A DNA stretch of 64,000 bases from Nitratiruptor sp. (lineage in GTDB: Bacteria > Campylobacterota > Campylobacteria > Campylobacterales > Nitratiruptoraceae). The DNA lies in the NCBI GenBank assembly GCA_015494535.1, contig WGBC01000026.1:1-64000 (forward strand), written 5' to 3'. Below, piece after piece: positions 18,356 through 29,346 of the stretch. Each line of letters starts with the position of its first letter. Within the stretch, counting starts at the first letter, position 1. The notes beneath the pieces are model-generated. The model was not told the origin of the DNA. It searched no databases and was given only the letters and a program-made list of their open reading frames with translations. Both the position numbers and the translations under genes were made by a program.

Positions 18356-20247
18356 AACTGATACTCCAATCCTACCAAAAATGTCCTATCAATCACGGAT
18401 ATATCATTAAGATGCAAAATTTGCGAGTGAATGATATCATAACCATAGTAATCGCTTTTGATCGCAGTGTCGAAAATATTGATACCCTTACAATAAAATG
18501 AAAGTTTATCGCTGTAGTCGTAGTTGATTGTGAAACTCACATCAATACCTGGTTTGGTATCTTTCGTCCACTTTCTATAGACGATAGCATTGTAGAAATC
18601 GAAATCTCCAAAACGTTTGTAGAGCACCGCATGGGCTCCATAGAGCTTCCTACTCTTACCGTTGCCATAATCTGGCTGTACCACAAAGGCATCTAATTCA
18701 ATTTTGTCGATAGGGTTGAAACGGTAGCGATATCTTAGATCCACGCTATCAAACACAATTGTATTGTCTATGTTGTATAGACGCATATTCTCAAGATCTC
18801 TGGCTATGAGATCCTTGGCTTTCATATGCGTATAAAGAAAAGAAAGATTTGCATTTTTGCCTTTTTTCTGCAACTCAAGAGCATAAATCCTGTAGTGCTG
18901 CGCTTGAAGCGTATTTTGCGATTGCGTCTCTATAAGCTCTATGGTGGATGGTTTGAAATCGCCATCTACCATGAAAAGCTTAGCTAAATACCCATAATCA
19001 TTATAGATATAGCCTAGACGAAACATATCTATATCATAATCCCGCACACCGCCATTGCAACTGTAGTTATCGTATTTATACGAAACAAAGGCTATATTTC
19101 TTTGATTGAAAAGATACTTGCTTTCCCCATAGCCGCTTAAAAGAAACTCTTTTGAGAACGGAAAATGGGATCTATCCACTCCATCGTAGCTGTTTTGCTT
19201 GAAAATAAAGCGCTTGAATCTACTTTTAAAGCCTAGGAGTAGATCCCATTTGGGCGTCAGGGAGCTCTGTTTCGCAATTTGTGCGTCAATAGTGGAGTTC
19301 TTTGCTTTGATGTGATGCTGTTTGAAAGGAAGGATATAAGGAAAGCTATCAATTGGCAGTACACCCAAGATATCCTTTGATTTTGCAAAAGAGTCGATGT
19401 CTGCATAAGTAACGTATAAATAGCAGTTCCATCCAGTTTGTACGTTTTTATAGCGTAGCCCTCCATAGATGGTCTGTACGTCCACATTGCCTTTTTGCGG
19501 ACTAAGATCGATAGCGTTGGCGGTGAAGGGCTTGAGGGAGACATCGCTTGCATAAAGCTCTGCTCTTAGATGGTTTTTGATGAGTTGAGCATAGAGGGTA
19601 GTAAAACGCTTATCTCTAGAAAGCGTTGTTTTTTGGTAATGGTATTTTTTCCTTTTGAGATCGCGGTGATTGGCATAGAAAAGGTATGAGAAATCCTCCA
19701 ACTCTTTGGCGCTAAAGAGCGTGATATCTTTTTGGCCATGGCTTCCGCCACTCATATCTATAGTAGTGATGTTTTCTCTTGAAGGCTCTTTTGTGTAAAG
19801 CTTGATGATGGCAATCGATGGCTCTGTTCCAAGGGTAAAAGATACCGCTCCTAGATATATCTCGATATGATCGATAAAGGAGAGATCCATCTCGGAAAAG
19901 ACTTGCAAACTATTGCCAAAGATGGCATCACTCGTCTCTTTGTCGTCTATATAGATCTTGATTTGATGCTCTTGCGTTGGCTGAAAAGGTGCATAGAGTA
20001 AATCGGTAAGCCCCTGGGCATCTTCGTTGTAGCGCATGAACGGGATACGCTCCAATATCTCTTTGAGCGATTTGATGCGCATACGATCGAGATCTTCTCT
20101 GGTATAAGTTATCACATACCCTGCGCTCTCTTGCTTCGTTTTGTTGCTGAGATCTTCAGCTTGTTGCAATTTACTAAGCAGTAGCGTCAAATCGCTTTGC
20201 TCGGCATATAGCGCAGCACCTAGAAGCAATATAGCCAAACGTTTCAT
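18352..20247 (-). CDS. TonB-dependent receptor-like outer membrane protein
   Basis: Signal peptide, plug-like region (VITYTREDLDRMRIKSLKEILERIPFMRYNEDAQG...DDKETSDAIFG...IDHIEIYLGAVSFTLGTEPSIAIIKLYTK), C-terminal aromatic residue ...FLVGLEYQF. Confidence 0.75.
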   Translation of the reverse strand: MKRLAILLLGAALYAEQSDLTLLLSKLQQAEDLSNKTKQESAGYVITYTREDLDRMRIKSLKEILERIPFMRYNEDAQGLTDLLYAPFQPTQEHQIKIYIDDKETSDAIFGNSLQVFSEMDLSFIDHIEIYLGAVSFTLGTEPSIAIIKLYTKEPSRENITTIDMSGGSHGQKDITLFSAKELEDFSYLFYANHRDLKRKKYHYQKTTLSRDKRFTTLYAQLIKNHLRAELYASDVSLKPFTANAIDLSPQKGNVDVQTIYGGLRYKNVQTGWNCYLYVTYADIDSFAKSKDILGVLPIDSFPYILPFKQHHIKAKNSTIDAQIAKQSSLTPKWDLLLGFKSRFKRFIFKQNSYDGVDRSHFPFSKEFLLSGYGESKYLFNQRNIAFVSYKYDNYSCNGGVRDYDIDMFRLGYIYNDYGYLAKLFMVDGDFKPSTIELIETQSQNTLQAQHYRIYALELQKKGKNANLSFLYTHMKAKDLIARDLENMRLYNIDNTIVFDSVDLRYRYRFNPIDKIELDAFVVQPDYGNGKSRKLYGAHAVLYKRFGDFDFYNAIVYRKWTKDTKPGIDVSFTINYDYSDKLSFYCKGINIFDTAIKSDYYGYDIIHSQILHLNDISVIDRTFLVGLEYQF

Positions 20248-20606
20248 TTTCTCTTTTTTCCAATCTTTTGTCGTATGATTTGCTCTGCCGTGAGAGCCAC
20301 CTCTTTTTTTGACATTTTTTTATCATTTTTTTTCTCGATCTTGTCCTTATTATCGAGCTTTTTGCCAAATGTTTTATAAACGCTAAAAAGAATAAAAAAT
20401 ACAATGAGCAAATAGAACGCCCATTTGGCAATCAATACATAAGGCAAAAGGGCTACATTGTGCGATAGGCGCAGATACTCCACGATGTCGCGGTAGATAA
20501 ATTCTATGATGATAAAAAGCAGCAGTGCTATGAAGATTTTCAACAAAAGCTTGCGAAAGCGATAGATATAGGTCCAAATAAGTGCGGATTTGATTTGGCG
20601 AAACAT
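20244..20606 (-). CDS. Small membrane protein, unknown function
   Basis: Two hydrophobic segments and lysine-rich tail; 4-nt overlap with receptor gene. Confidence 0.6.
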   Translation of the reverse strand: MFRQIKSALIWTYIYRFRKLLLKIFIALLLFIIIEFIYRDIVEYLRLSHNVALLPYVLIAKWAFYLLIVFFILFSVYKTFGKKLDNKDKIEKKNDKKMSKKEVALTAEQIIRQKIGKKRK

Positions 20607-20615
20607 AATCTATCC

Positions 20616-20858
20616 TTAAAAAAGAGAGATCCCAAGTGCTGCAAGCAGGGCGATGAGCCCTTTGGTTTTGAGATCGTCGTAGAGCTTTTGGCGCTCATCT
20701 TCGTAGATGATAGCTAGCTCTTCTTGAGTGAAGTCATCAGGAGTTAGATGGTGCTGTGCCAATCTTGCTGCCACCCTCTTTTGCACCCTCTCTTCGATCG
20801 CGGAGAGTATCTTTTCTTTGAGGGATTTTGTGAGGTTAAATTTTTCCAAAAAACTCAT
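20616..20858 (-). CDS. Hypothetical protein
   Basis: 80-aa complete ORF with 4-nt overlap to permease gene. Confidence 0.55.
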   Translation of the reverse strand: MSFLEKFNLTKSLKEKILSAIEERVQKRVAARLAQHHLTPDDFTQEELAIIYEDERQKLYDDLKTKGLIALLAALGISLF

Positions 20859-21655
20859 AGTAGTTTCTCTTTCTTGTTGGTTATATTTTGTAGATAGTCG
20901 CTAATATTGATGAGTGAGTACGTTACCAAGAAGATCATGAGTCCTGGAAAAAAACTCACCCACCAAGCAATATCTATCACCTCTTTACCCTCACTCAAAA
21001 TCGATCCCCAACTCATCTGTGGTGGCAATACACCAAGCCCTAAGAAACTCAGTCCAGATTCAGCCAAAATCGCCCCACCCACTCCAAAGGTGAAACTGAT
21101 AAAAAAGATTGGCGCAATAAGGGGCGAAAAATATTTTAATATTATTTTATATGAAGGGTATCCCGCTATCTGCAATATCTTAATAAAGGGCTTTTTCGCA
21201 ATGGCGAAACTCTCGCTTCTAATCATCCTCGCACTCCCCATCCAGCCGGTGATGGAGATGACGATGATGAGCACCAAAGATGAAGCTTGCATATAGCTTA
21301 CAAGGGCCAAGAGCAAGAAAAACGTAGGAAAGGTGAGGAAGAGATCAACGATTATAACGAACCCCTTGTCCACCATCCCTCTAAAAAATCCGGCACTTAC
21401 CCCTGCAATGAGTCCAATCAAAGAAGCGATAATGGCACTACCTACTCCAATTATGAGGGAATTTTTGCCACCCTCTATGACTCTAGCCAAAAGATCGCGC
21501 CCTAACCTATCTGTCCCAAAGGGATGATCCAGTGATGGTGGCAACAGTATTGCATCGGGGTTAAGAGCGTAAGGAGAAACATGGTAGAAGATACTTCCAA
21601 AGAAGCTAAGAAAAACAATCAAAAGCAAAATCGTTATACTGCCTATTGGTTTCAT
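20855..21655 (-). CDS. ABC transporter permease, DppC/OppC family
   Basis: HPFGTDRLGRDLLARVIEGGKNSLIIGVGSA, EAA-like loop; AESGLSFLGLGVLPPQMSWG. Confidence 0.92.
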   Translation of the reverse strand: MKPIGSITILLLIVFLSFFGSIFYHVSPYALNPDAILLPPSLDHPFGTDRLGRDLLARVIEGGKNSLIIGVGSAIIASLIGLIAGVSAGFFRGMVDKGFVIIVDLFLTFPTFFLLLALVSYMQASSLVLIIVISITGWMGSARMIRSESFAIAKKPFIKILQIAGYPSYKIILKYFSPLIAPIFFISFTFGVGGAILAESGLSFLGLGVLPPQMSWGSILSEGKEVIDIAWWVSFFPGLMIFLVTYSLINISDYLQNITNKKEKLL

Positions 21656-22233
21656 CGATAAAAACTCAGCGTACTTTTGCCAAATTTTCTTTTTTTATAG
21701 CGTTTGAAACCTCCAATCTCTTCGCCAAAATCGTATTTACTCATATGCTCGATTATAACTGCCTCCACCACCTCTTTGGGAAGCTTTTTGATAAGTTCCT
21801 TGACAGCTTCGTAAATGTCCTCGAACCCCTCTCTGATAATAAATGGTGGATCGAAATAGAAGTAGGCCTTCTCTTTTTTGGATTTGAGATCTTCTACAAT
21901 ATCCCAAATCATTTCAAAAGCATCGCCAAAATAGAGCTTGCAGCGAGATTTATCAAGACAATTGATATTGCTCTGCAACACCTTGTATGAACTTGGATGC
22001 TTTTCGATAAAATATACTCTCTTTGCCCCTCTACTAAGGGCTTCAAGACCCACGCTACCGCTACCTCCAAAAACCTCCACGAAATTTTTATCCACTATAT
22101 CGAACTGCAGAATGTTAAAAAGCGCTTCTCTTAGCATATTTTTAGAGCTTCTTGTGATCTCTTTATCCGGCAGCGCTATCTTTTTACCTTTAAATTTTCC
22201 AGCAATTATCCTGGTACTAAGCCCTTTTTTCAT
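21652..22233 (-). CDS. rsmD: 16S rRNA (guanine966-N2)-methyltransferase
   Basis: LSTRIIAGKFKGKKIALP, FGGSGSVGLEALSRGAKRVYFIEK, FDPPF. Confidence 0.92.
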   Translation of the reverse strand: MKKGLSTRIIAGKFKGKKIALPDKEITRSSKNMLREALFNILQFDIVDKNFVEVFGGSGSVGLEALSRGAKRVYFIEKHPSSYKVLQSNINCLDKSRCKLYFGDAFEMIWDIVEDLKSKKEKAYFYFDPPFIIREGFEDIYEAVKELIKKLPKEVVEAVIIEHMSKYDFGEEIGGFKRYKKRKFGKSTLSFYR

Positions 22234-22307
22234 CTCTTTCCTTTGACCAAATTTTATCATAAACAAATTTTGGTTAGAATTATAAAAAATTTTCTTAAAG
22301 GATATGG

Positions 22308-23525
22308 ATGGCTAAAAAGGTCAACAAAGTCGTACTTGCCTATAGCGGTGGACTTGATACCTCTGTAATTCTTAAATGGCTTCAAACCACCTACAATGCT
22401 GAAGTGGTCACTTTCACTGCAGATATCGGTCAGGGCGAAGAGCTAGAGCCTGCAAGAAAGAAGGCTTTGCAGCTTGGCATAAAAGAGGAGAATATTTTCA
22501 TTGAGGATCTAAAAGAGGAGTTTGTCAAAGATTATGTCTTTCCTATGTTTAGGGCAAACACCATCTATGAGGGAGAGTATCTACTTGGCACCTCCATCGC
22601 TCGCCCACTTATTGCCAAGCGCCAAATCGAGATTGCCAACAAAGTTGGCGCAGATGCGGTTGCGCATGGAGCCACTGGCAAAGGAAACGATCAGGTACGC
22701 TTCGAGATAGCTTATCTTGCGCTCAATCCCGATATCACCGTTATCGCTCCATGGAGGGAGTGGGATCTTAACTCTCGCGAAAAGCTACTGAGATTTGCCG
22801 AAGAGCATGGTATTCCAATAGAAAAGCATGGCAAAAAGAGCCCTTACTCCATGGATGCGAACCTCTTGCATATCTCTTATGAAGGCGGTATCTTAGAAGA
22901 TCCTTGGAACGAGCCAGAAGAGGATATGTGGCGCTGGACAAACTCTATCGAAGAGGCACCAAACAAGCCAGAATATATCACCATCGATTTTGAAAAAGGA
23001 GACGCCGTCGCCATCAATGGAGAGCCTTTGAGCCCCGCCAAGCTTTTAGAAAAACTCAATGAATATGGCAATCGCCATGGCATTGGAAGAGTGGACATAG
23101 TCGAAAATCGCTTCGTAGGCATGAAGAGCAGAGGCTGCTACGAGACGCCTGGCGGTACTATTTTGCTCAAAGCCCATAGAGCGATAGAATCGATAACGCT
23201 TGATCGAGAAGAGGCGCATGAGAAAGACAAACTTATGCCAAAGTATGCAGAGCTCATCTACAACGGCTTTTGGTTTAGCCCTGAGAGAGAGATGATGCAA
23301 GCAGCCATCGACAAAACGCAAGAAAATGTGAGCGGTACGGTACGCCTCAAACTCTTCAAAGGCAACGTATTTGTGGTAGGTCGCAAATCGCCAAATAGCC
23401 TCTTTGCACCAGAGTTTAGCACATTCGAAGAGGATAGCGTCTACAACCAAAAAGATGCGGAGGGCTTCATCAAGCTCAATGCTCTTAGATTTATCATAGA
23501 AGGACATGTAAGGAGAAAAAAATGA
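22308..23525 (+). CDS. argG: Argininosuccinate synthase
   Basis: [35 protein letters not shown], full length. Confidence 0.98.
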   Translation: MAKKVNKVVLAYSGGLDTSVILKWLQTTYNAEVVTFTADIGQGEELEPARKKALQLGIKEENIFIEDLKEEFVKDYVFPMFRANTIYEGEYLLGTSIARPLIAKRQIEIANKVGADAVAHGATGKGNDQVRFEIAYLALNPDITVIAPWREWDLNSREKLLRFAEEHGIPIEKHGKKSPYSMDANLLHISYEGGILEDPWNEPEEDMWRWTNSIEEAPNKPEYITIDFEKGDAVAINGEPLSPAKLLEKLNEYGNRHGIGRVDIVENRFVGMKSRGCYETPGGTILLKAHRAIESITLDREEAHEKDKLMPKYAELIYNGFWFSPEREMMQAAIDKTQENVSGTVRLKLFKGNVFVVGRKSPNSLFAPEFSTFEEDSVYNQKDAEGFIKLNALRFIIEGHVRRKK

Positions 23526-23965
23526 AAGTATTGCTTATTAAAGATGTAGCAAATTTAGGAAAAGCCGGAGAAGTTAAAGAGGTCAAAGATGGCTATGGCA
23601 AAAATTTCTTGATTGCCAGAGGTCTAGCAAAGCTTGCCACTCCTGAAGTGATTGAAGCGTGGGAGAAAGAGCAAGCGCAAAAGGCTGAGCAGGAAGCAAA
23701 AGAGATTGAGAGACTTAACAAGCTCAAAGAAAAGATAGAATCCATAAAGCTTGTCATCAGGCATAAAGCTGGAGCCAATGGAGCACTCTTTGGAGCCATT
23801 ACCAATAAAGAGGTGGCAGAAGCATTGAAAGAGAAAGGAATTGAAATCGATAAAAAACATATCGATATTCATCCTCCTATCAAACAAGCCGGAGAATACG
23901 ATATCGATATCAAGCTAGGGCATGGTATCCATGCCAAACTGGATCTTGTAGTAGAGGCCGAGTAA
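23522..23965 (+). CDS. rplI: 50S ribosomal protein L9
   Basis: [40 protein letters not shown]. Confidence 0.97.
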   Translation: MKVLLIKDVANLGKAGEVKEVKDGYGKNFLIARGLAKLATPEVIEAWEKEQAQKAEQEAKEIERLNKLKEKIESIKLVIRHKAGANGALFGAITNKEVAEALKEKGIEIDKKHIDIHPPIKQAGEYDIDIKLGHGIHAKLDLVVEAE

Positions 23966-24504
23966 TGTTCGAAGCCACTACCATACTTGGCTACAAAGCC
24001 GATGGCGTTGCAGTTATTGGTGGCGATGGGCAGGTAACTTTCGGCAATACCGTGCTCAAAGGCAACGCTACGAAAATCAGAACACTCTACAATGGCAAAA
24101 TTCTTGCGGGCTTTGCCGGTAGCACTGCCGATGCGTTCAATCTTTTTGATATGTTTGAAAAAATTTTGGAGAATAAAAAGGGCAATCTGCTCAAAAGCGT
24201 CATAGAGTTTTCAAAAGAGTGGCGAAAAGATAGATATCTGCGTCGCTTGGAAGCCATGATGATAGTGCTCAATACCAAGCATATTTTTATCCTGAGTGGT
24301 ACAGGCGATGTGGTGGAACCAGAGGATGGCAAAATTGCGGCAATTGGCAGTGGCGGCAACTTCGCCCTATCGGCTGCCAGAGCGCTTGAGCGCCACGCAA
24401 AGCTCGATCCAAAATCTTTAGTTGAAGAGTCCTTGAAGATCGCTGCCGAGCTTTGCATCTACACCAACGAAAATATAAAAATCTTGACCCTGGAGGATAA
24501 ATGA
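23965..24504 (+). CDS. hslV: ATP-dependent protease subunit HslV
   Basis: [54 protein letters not shown]. Confidence 0.97.
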   Translation: MFEATTILGYKADGVAVIGGDGQVTFGNTVLKGNATKIRTLYNGKILAGFAGSTADAFNLFDMFEKILENKKGNLLKSVIEFSKEWRKDRYLRRLEAMMIVLNTKHIFILSGTGDVVEPEDGKIAAIGSGGNFALSAARALERHAKLDPKSLVEESLKIAAELCIYTNENIKILTLEDK

Positions 24505-25826
24505 ATCTCACGCCAAAAGAGATAGTCAAGTATCTCGATGAGTATATTATCGGTCAAAAAGAGGCCAAAAAAATAATAGCCATCGCTCTTCGCAACCGCT
24601 ACAGAAGAATGCAGCTGCCAAAAGAGATCCAAGATGAAATAACGCCCAAAAATATCTTGATGATAGGAAGTACTGGGGTTGGTAAAACAGAAATTGCAAG
24701 AAGACTGGCTAAAAGCTTAGATCTGCCATTTGTAAAAGTGGAGGCTAGCAAATATACCGAAGTTGGCTTTGTTGGGCGCGATGTGGAGTCTATGGTGCGA
24801 GACTTGGTGGCAAACGCGTTGGTGCTTGTCAAAGAGATTCACAAAGAGAAAAACAAAGACGCAATCGAAGAGTACGTGACAAAAAAGATTCTTGAAAAGC
24901 TACTGCCACCATTGCCAAAAATGGCGAGCGAAGAGAAAAAAGTAGAGTATCAAAAAAGCTATGAGAAAATGAGAGAGCGCCTGTTGGCTGGAGAGCTCGA
25001 CAACCTCAAAATAGAGATCGAGATCCCAAAAAGCACGCTCTCTTTCGAAGATACCAATCTTCCACCTGAATTAGCCAGAGCGCAAGAGTCCATAGCCAAG
25101 ATTTTCACACTTGGCGTCAACAAAGAGCAGATCAAAAAAGAGGTGAATGTCAAAGAGGCCAGAGAGCTTTTGAAAAACGAAGCGAGTGAAAAGCTTTTGG
25201 ATATGGAGCAGATCAAGCAAGAAGCTCTCAAAAAAGCGCAAGAAGAAGGTATAATCTTTATTGATGAGATCGATAAGATTGCAGTAAGTGGTAATAACAG
25301 ACAAGACCCATCCAAAGAGGGTGTGCAAAGAGATCTTTTGCCAATTGTAGAAGGAAGTACCGTCAACACCAAATGGGGGCCAATCAAGACTGATCATATC
25401 CTCTTTATCGCGGCTGGCGCGTTTCATCTCAGCAAACCCAGCGACTTGATACCAGAGCTTCAAGGAAGATTTCCTCTTCGCGTAGAGCTTGACTCTTTGG
25501 ATGAAGAGGCTCTCTATAAGATTTTGGCGCATACAAAAAACTCTCTTATCAAGCAATATCAAGCACTTTTGAGCGTAGAAGGGGTGGAGTTGGAATTTAG
25601 CGACGACGCTTTGCAAGCCATTGCCAAATATGCCCACAACGCAAACCAAAAACTCGAAGACATAGGTGCTAGGAGGCTTCATACTGTGATAGAGAATCTC
25701 TTGGAGGATCTAAGCTTCGAAGCGGACGAGCACAAAGGCGAAAAGATTGTAATCGATCGCAATTTTGTGGATGAAAAACTGCAAGAGATTATAGAAAACG
25801 AAGATCTTGCAAAATATATTTTATAA
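24501..25826 (+). CDS. hslU: HslUV protease ATPase subunit HslU
   Basis: [62 protein letters not shown]. Confidence 0.98.
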   Translation: MNLTPKEIVKYLDEYIIGQKEAKKIIAIALRNRYRRMQLPKEIQDEITPKNILMIGSTGVGKTEIARRLAKSLDLPFVKVEASKYTEVGFVGRDVESMVRDLVANALVLVKEIHKEKNKDAIEEYVTKKILEKLLPPLPKMASEEKKVEYQKSYEKMRERLLAGELDNLKIEIEIPKSTLSFEDTNLPPELARAQESIAKIFTLGVNKEQIKKEVNVKEARELLKNEASEKLLDMEQIKQEALKKAQEEGIIFIDEIDKIAVSGNNRQDPSKEGVQRDLLPIVEGSTVNTKWGPIKTDHILFIAAGAFHLSKPSDLIPELQGRFPLRVELDSLDEEALYKILAHTKNSLIKQYQALLSVEGVELEFSDDALQAIAKYAHNANQKLEDIGARRLHTVIENLLEDLSFEADEHKGEKIVIDRNFVDEKLQEIIENEDLAKYIL

Positions 25827-25835
25827 GGAAACAAC

Positions 25836-26708
25836 ATGAAAGCTGGCTTTGTAGCGCTCATTGGTCGTCCCAATGCTGGCAAAAGCACTCTGCTCAACTG
25901 GCTATTGGGCGAAAAGATAGCAATGGTGAGCCACAAAGCCCAAGCTACAAGAAAGAGGCTCAACGCCATCGTGATGCATGGGGATGCGCAAATTGTCTTT
26001 GTGGATACCCCCGGACTGCACGAAAAAGAGAGGCTTTTGAATAAATTCATGCTCCAAGAAGCTATCAAAGCTTTGTCAGATGCGGATCTCACCCTCTTTC
26101 TAGCCCCAGTTACAGATGATATTAAATACTATGAAAAGTTTTTAGAACTTGCCAAAAATCGCCCCCATATCGTAGTGCTAACCAAAATAGATCTCGTAAA
26201 CAACGCCAAGCTTTTAGCCAAAATAAAAGAGTACCAAAAATATCAAGATAGATTTTTAGAGCTCGTTCCCGTATCTGTGAAGAAAAACATTGGCAAAAAG
26301 GAGCTATTGGACACCATCGCCAAATATCTGCCAGAACATCCCTACTACTATGATCCAGAACTGCTCACCACAGAAAATATCCGAGATATTTACAAAGAGC
26401 TGATTCGCGAAGCTATTTTCGACAATGTAAGTGACGAAATACCCTATGAGAGCGATGTGATCATAGAAAAGATTGAAGAGTCCTCTACTCTCGATAAAGT
26501 CTATGCCATGATAATCGTAGAAAAACCTTCCCAAAAAGGGATAATCATTGGCAAAAAAGGCCAAACACTCAAGCGTATCGGCAAAGAGGCAAGAAGATTG
26601 ATGGAGGAGTTTAGCCAAAAGAAAATCTACTTAGAACTCTTCGTCGTTGTAAAAAAGGGCTGGACGAAAAACAAAAAAGAGTTGGAAAATATAGGCTATC
26701 TCTTTTAA
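25836..26708 (+). CDS. era: GTPase Era
   Basis: GFVALIGRPNAGKSTLLNWLLGEKIAMVSHKAQATRKRLNAIVMHGDAQIVFVDTPGLH plus KH-domain IIGKKGQTLKRIGKEAR. Confidence 0.97.
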   Translation: MKAGFVALIGRPNAGKSTLLNWLLGEKIAMVSHKAQATRKRLNAIVMHGDAQIVFVDTPGLHEKERLLNKFMLQEAIKALSDADLTLFLAPVTDDIKYYEKFLELAKNRPHIVVLTKIDLVNNAKLLAKIKEYQKYQDRFLELVPVSVKKNIGKKELLDTIAKYLPEHPYYYDPELLTTENIRDIYKELIREAIFDNVSDEIPYESDVIIEKIEESSTLDKVYAMIIVEKPSQKGIIIGKKGQTLKRIGKEARRLMEEFSQKKIYLELFVVVKKGWTKNKKELENIGYLF

Positions 26709-26775
26709 AACCCCCAAATTAAGCGACTTTTAAACAAACATTCACATTTCTTATGTTAAAATTAATTGAAATTAC

Positions 26776-26781
26776 TATAAT
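26776..26781 (+). promoter_or_regulatory. -10 element (TATAAT) before MSHA-like cluster
   Basis: attacTATAATggg just upstream of ATG 26790. Confidence 0.35.
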
Positions 26782-26789
26782 GGGATAGT

Positions 26790-28310
26790 ATGAAGCAGGA
26801 TGCATATAAAAGATATGTCACAATAGATCCTTATAATAGAGATTTCTTCCTATATGAAAATGGCATAATCAAAAGTTTCAAAAATCCCAAATTCAATCCC
26901 AAAAATTTCTATATCTCCTATCTACAAACCAAAGATACGATTATCACCACTATCGAAGTAAGCAAAAATATCCCTCGTGATGACTTAAAAGATGTAGTAG
27001 AGATCAAAGCCTACGAAGAGCTCGATCTCGACCCTGCTCTTGAGTACAAAATAGATTTTCACGAAATACCCACTCCAATACATGAAAAAAACATCAAACT
27101 CCAGCTCTTCGTCACAGAACCCCAAATCATAGACGAGGTGTTCGCAGAGACGGTCAAAAAGATTCACTATATCGATTACATCATTCCTTTGCCACTACTT
27201 TTCAAACCTCTCTACTCCCAGGAGATACTGGATAGGACCGAAACACACCTCTTCATCTATTTTCAAAAGGATGATACACTCTTTGCCCTCTATAGCCAAG
27301 GAAGCTTGCTCTATGCAAAATCCCTCAAATACTCCTTCGAAGAGATTGCCCAAAGGCTCAGTGAGCTTAAAGGTGAGAATATCGATGTGAATAGCGTCAT
27401 CAAAACATTGGCAAAAGATGGACTCAAAATTGAAGATCTTGACGAGATGCAGTATTACATGCAGATCTTTAGCGAAATCTTCATGCATATCAACGATGTA
27501 CTGATCTATGCGAAAAGAGCCAACGAAATAGAGATTGTCGACAAGATTTTCATAAGCTCCGACGTAGGCTACATAAAGGGCATAGAGGAGTATTCTCACA
27601 CCTATTTGGCTCAAGAGGCGCACGATTTTCATTTCGATTACCCTCTGCATACCAATGAACCCTACATTGAAGATCTCCATTTTCTTATGGCTCTATGCGC
27701 AGAAGATATCTTGCATAGATATGAAAACTATCCCAATCTCACTATATATAAGCGCCTTCCTCCCCTCCTCAAACGCCCAAGCGGTGAATTGGTTCTTGTT
27801 ACAGTAGCTACTCTTTTGCTCTCTCTTGCATATCCTTTATATAATGTCTTCATGACCTATAAATTGGAGCACGATAAAGTAGTATTGCAAAAAGAGTATC
27901 CGCTCATACATACCAAGAGACTTGCATTGGAGCAAAGAATCAATACTCTCAAAAACGAGATGGCAAAGATTAGAAAGAAGATCGCCTTCAAACAGCAAGA
28001 ATTGGAACGAAGAAAGAAGATTCTCAATCAAATATACGACAAGAAAGTCAACTATATCCTCAAAGCCAAAACATTGGCGGATCTCACGCAAGATCTCGTA
28101 AAATATAAAATCAAAACGATCAATATTGAAAACAACGAATCGATTTTCGATTTCAATGTCACGTCGGTGGACAACAAAAACATAACCAAATTTATCAAAT
28201 ATATCGCGGAGAACAAAAGCGATATCTATGAGATCGCTACACGAGAGATCAATAAAACCGATCCAAACAGCACGGTATATTTCAGTAAAATCGAGGTACG
28301 GGTCAAATGA
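26790..28310 (+). CDS. PilM/PilN- or GspL-like pilus/secretion assembly protein
   Basis: Large N-terminal cytoplasmic domain, then TM LVLVTVATLLLSLAYPLYNVF and coiled-coil; first gene of the locus, followed by PilO-like gene. Confidence 0.6.
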   Translation: MKQDAYKRYVTIDPYNRDFFLYENGIIKSFKNPKFNPKNFYISYLQTKDTIITTIEVSKNIPRDDLKDVVEIKAYEELDLDPALEYKIDFHEIPTPIHEKNIKLQLFVTEPQIIDEVFAETVKKIHYIDYIIPLPLLFKPLYSQEILDRTETHLFIYFQKDDTLFALYSQGSLLYAKSLKYSFEEIAQRLSELKGENIDVNSVIKTLAKDGLKIEDLDEMQYYMQIFSEIFMHINDVLIYAKRANEIEIVDKIFISSDVGYIKGIEEYSHTYLAQEAHDFHFDYPLHTNEPYIEDLHFLMALCAEDILHRYENYPNLTIYKRLPPLLKRPSGELVLVTVATLLLSLAYPLYNVFMTYKLEHDKVVLQKEYPLIHTKRLALEQRINTLKNEMAKIRKKIAFKQQELERRKKILNQIYDKKVNYILKAKTLADLTQDLVKYKIKTINIENNESIFDFNVTSVDNKNITKFIKYIAENKSDIYEIATREINKTDPNSTVYFSKIEVRVK

Positions 28311-28939
28311 GTATGCTCAGACAGATAGACGAGTTCTTCGCACAGAGAAAAAAAAGTGAAAAATATCTCATCTACGCATCCATTTTCTTAGGTATTTTTT
28401 TGGCTTCCTACCAGTATCTTTTGCCATATACGGAAAAGCTGCTCAAAAAAGCCAAAAACGAAAAGCGTGCAATCCAAGCCAAAATCGACGTGGACAAAGC
28501 CTATCTGCGAGGCATTACCGTCAAGGGAGATGAACTCTACTACATAAAAAAATATACCCAACAGATTGAAGATCTTAAAAAGAGTTTCCTTGCCATCAAC
28601 GACAAAAAAGAGTATCTCGACAACAAAATCAAAGAACTCTCTTATCTACTCTACAATAAGAAAAAGTGGGCACAATTTCTCAACTCTTTGACGCAGCTAG
28701 CAAACAAGCACAATATCGAAATCAATTACATTCTCAACAATTTCCTGGATGTTACCAAAACATTTGGCCATGTTTTGGAAGTGGAGATATCCTGCTTAGG
28801 AGACTTTAAAAACACTATCGCCTACGTCAACGACATCGAGCAAAGCGATTTGGTAGTCGACGTGTATGAAATGAAAATGAGTAGCAATATGCCCATAGAA
28901 ACACTCATAAAGGTATCGGTATGGGGAATAAACTATTAA
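28307..28939 (+). CDS. PilO/MshJ-like membrane protein
   Basis: N-terminal TM YLIYASIFLGIFLASYQYLLPYTE, coiled coil, small alpha/beta C-term; position. Confidence 0.6.
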   Translation: MSMLRQIDEFFAQRKKSEKYLIYASIFLGIFLASYQYLLPYTEKLLKKAKNEKRAIQAKIDVDKAYLRGITVKGDELYYIKKYTQQIEDLKKSFLAINDKKEYLDNKIKELSYLLYNKKKWAQFLNSLTQLANKHNIEINYILNNFLDVTKTFGHVLEVEISCLGDFKNTIAYVNDIEQSDLVVDVYEMKMSSNMPIETLIKVSVWGINY

Positions 28940-29346
28940 TAGCCTGTCTGCCATTGTTGCTAGTGGCTTCGCAAAAATATCCCGATATCGATAAACTTAT
29001 CGAGAAAGTGAAAGTTCAAAGAAAGGGACTCTCGCCAGAAGTTATAAAAAAACTCAAAGATCCCTTTATTGACGAAGTTAAACTCAAAAAGATCGTTATC
29101 AAGCAAAAGATCTTAAAAAAGATCAAAAAACAAAAATTGCATCTACGACTAGAATCTATCTTCAACGATCGTGTCAAAATAAATACAAGATGGTATAAGG
29201 TTGGATCGAAAGTTGCTGGCTATCGTATAGTGAAGATAGATTACGATAAAAAAAGCGTCCTCTTAAAAAGAGGAAAAAAACAATTACGCCTTTATCTAGT
29301 AAAGAGAAAAAAGAGATTTAGATTAGTAAGCGGGGGAAAAGTATGA
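28921..29346 (+). CDS. PilP/MshK-like exported protein
   Basis: Signal peptide; LRLESIFNDRVKINTRWYKVGSKVAGYRIVKIDYDKKSVLLKRGKKQLRLYL resembles the 'DRAIINGKLYREGD' beta domain of MshK/PilP; position. Confidence 0.6.
   Translation: MGNKLLIACLPLLLVASQKYPDIDKLIEKVKVQRKGLSPEVIKKLKDPFIDEVKLKKIVIKQKILKKIKKQKLHLRLESIFNDRVKINTRWYKVGSKVAGYRIVKIDYDKKSVLLKRGKKQLRLYLVKRKKRFRLVSGGKV

Noticed and set aside
25071-25682. 203-aa minus-strand ORF opposite hslU
   Set aside because: Antisense shadow of hslU; no family resemblance.
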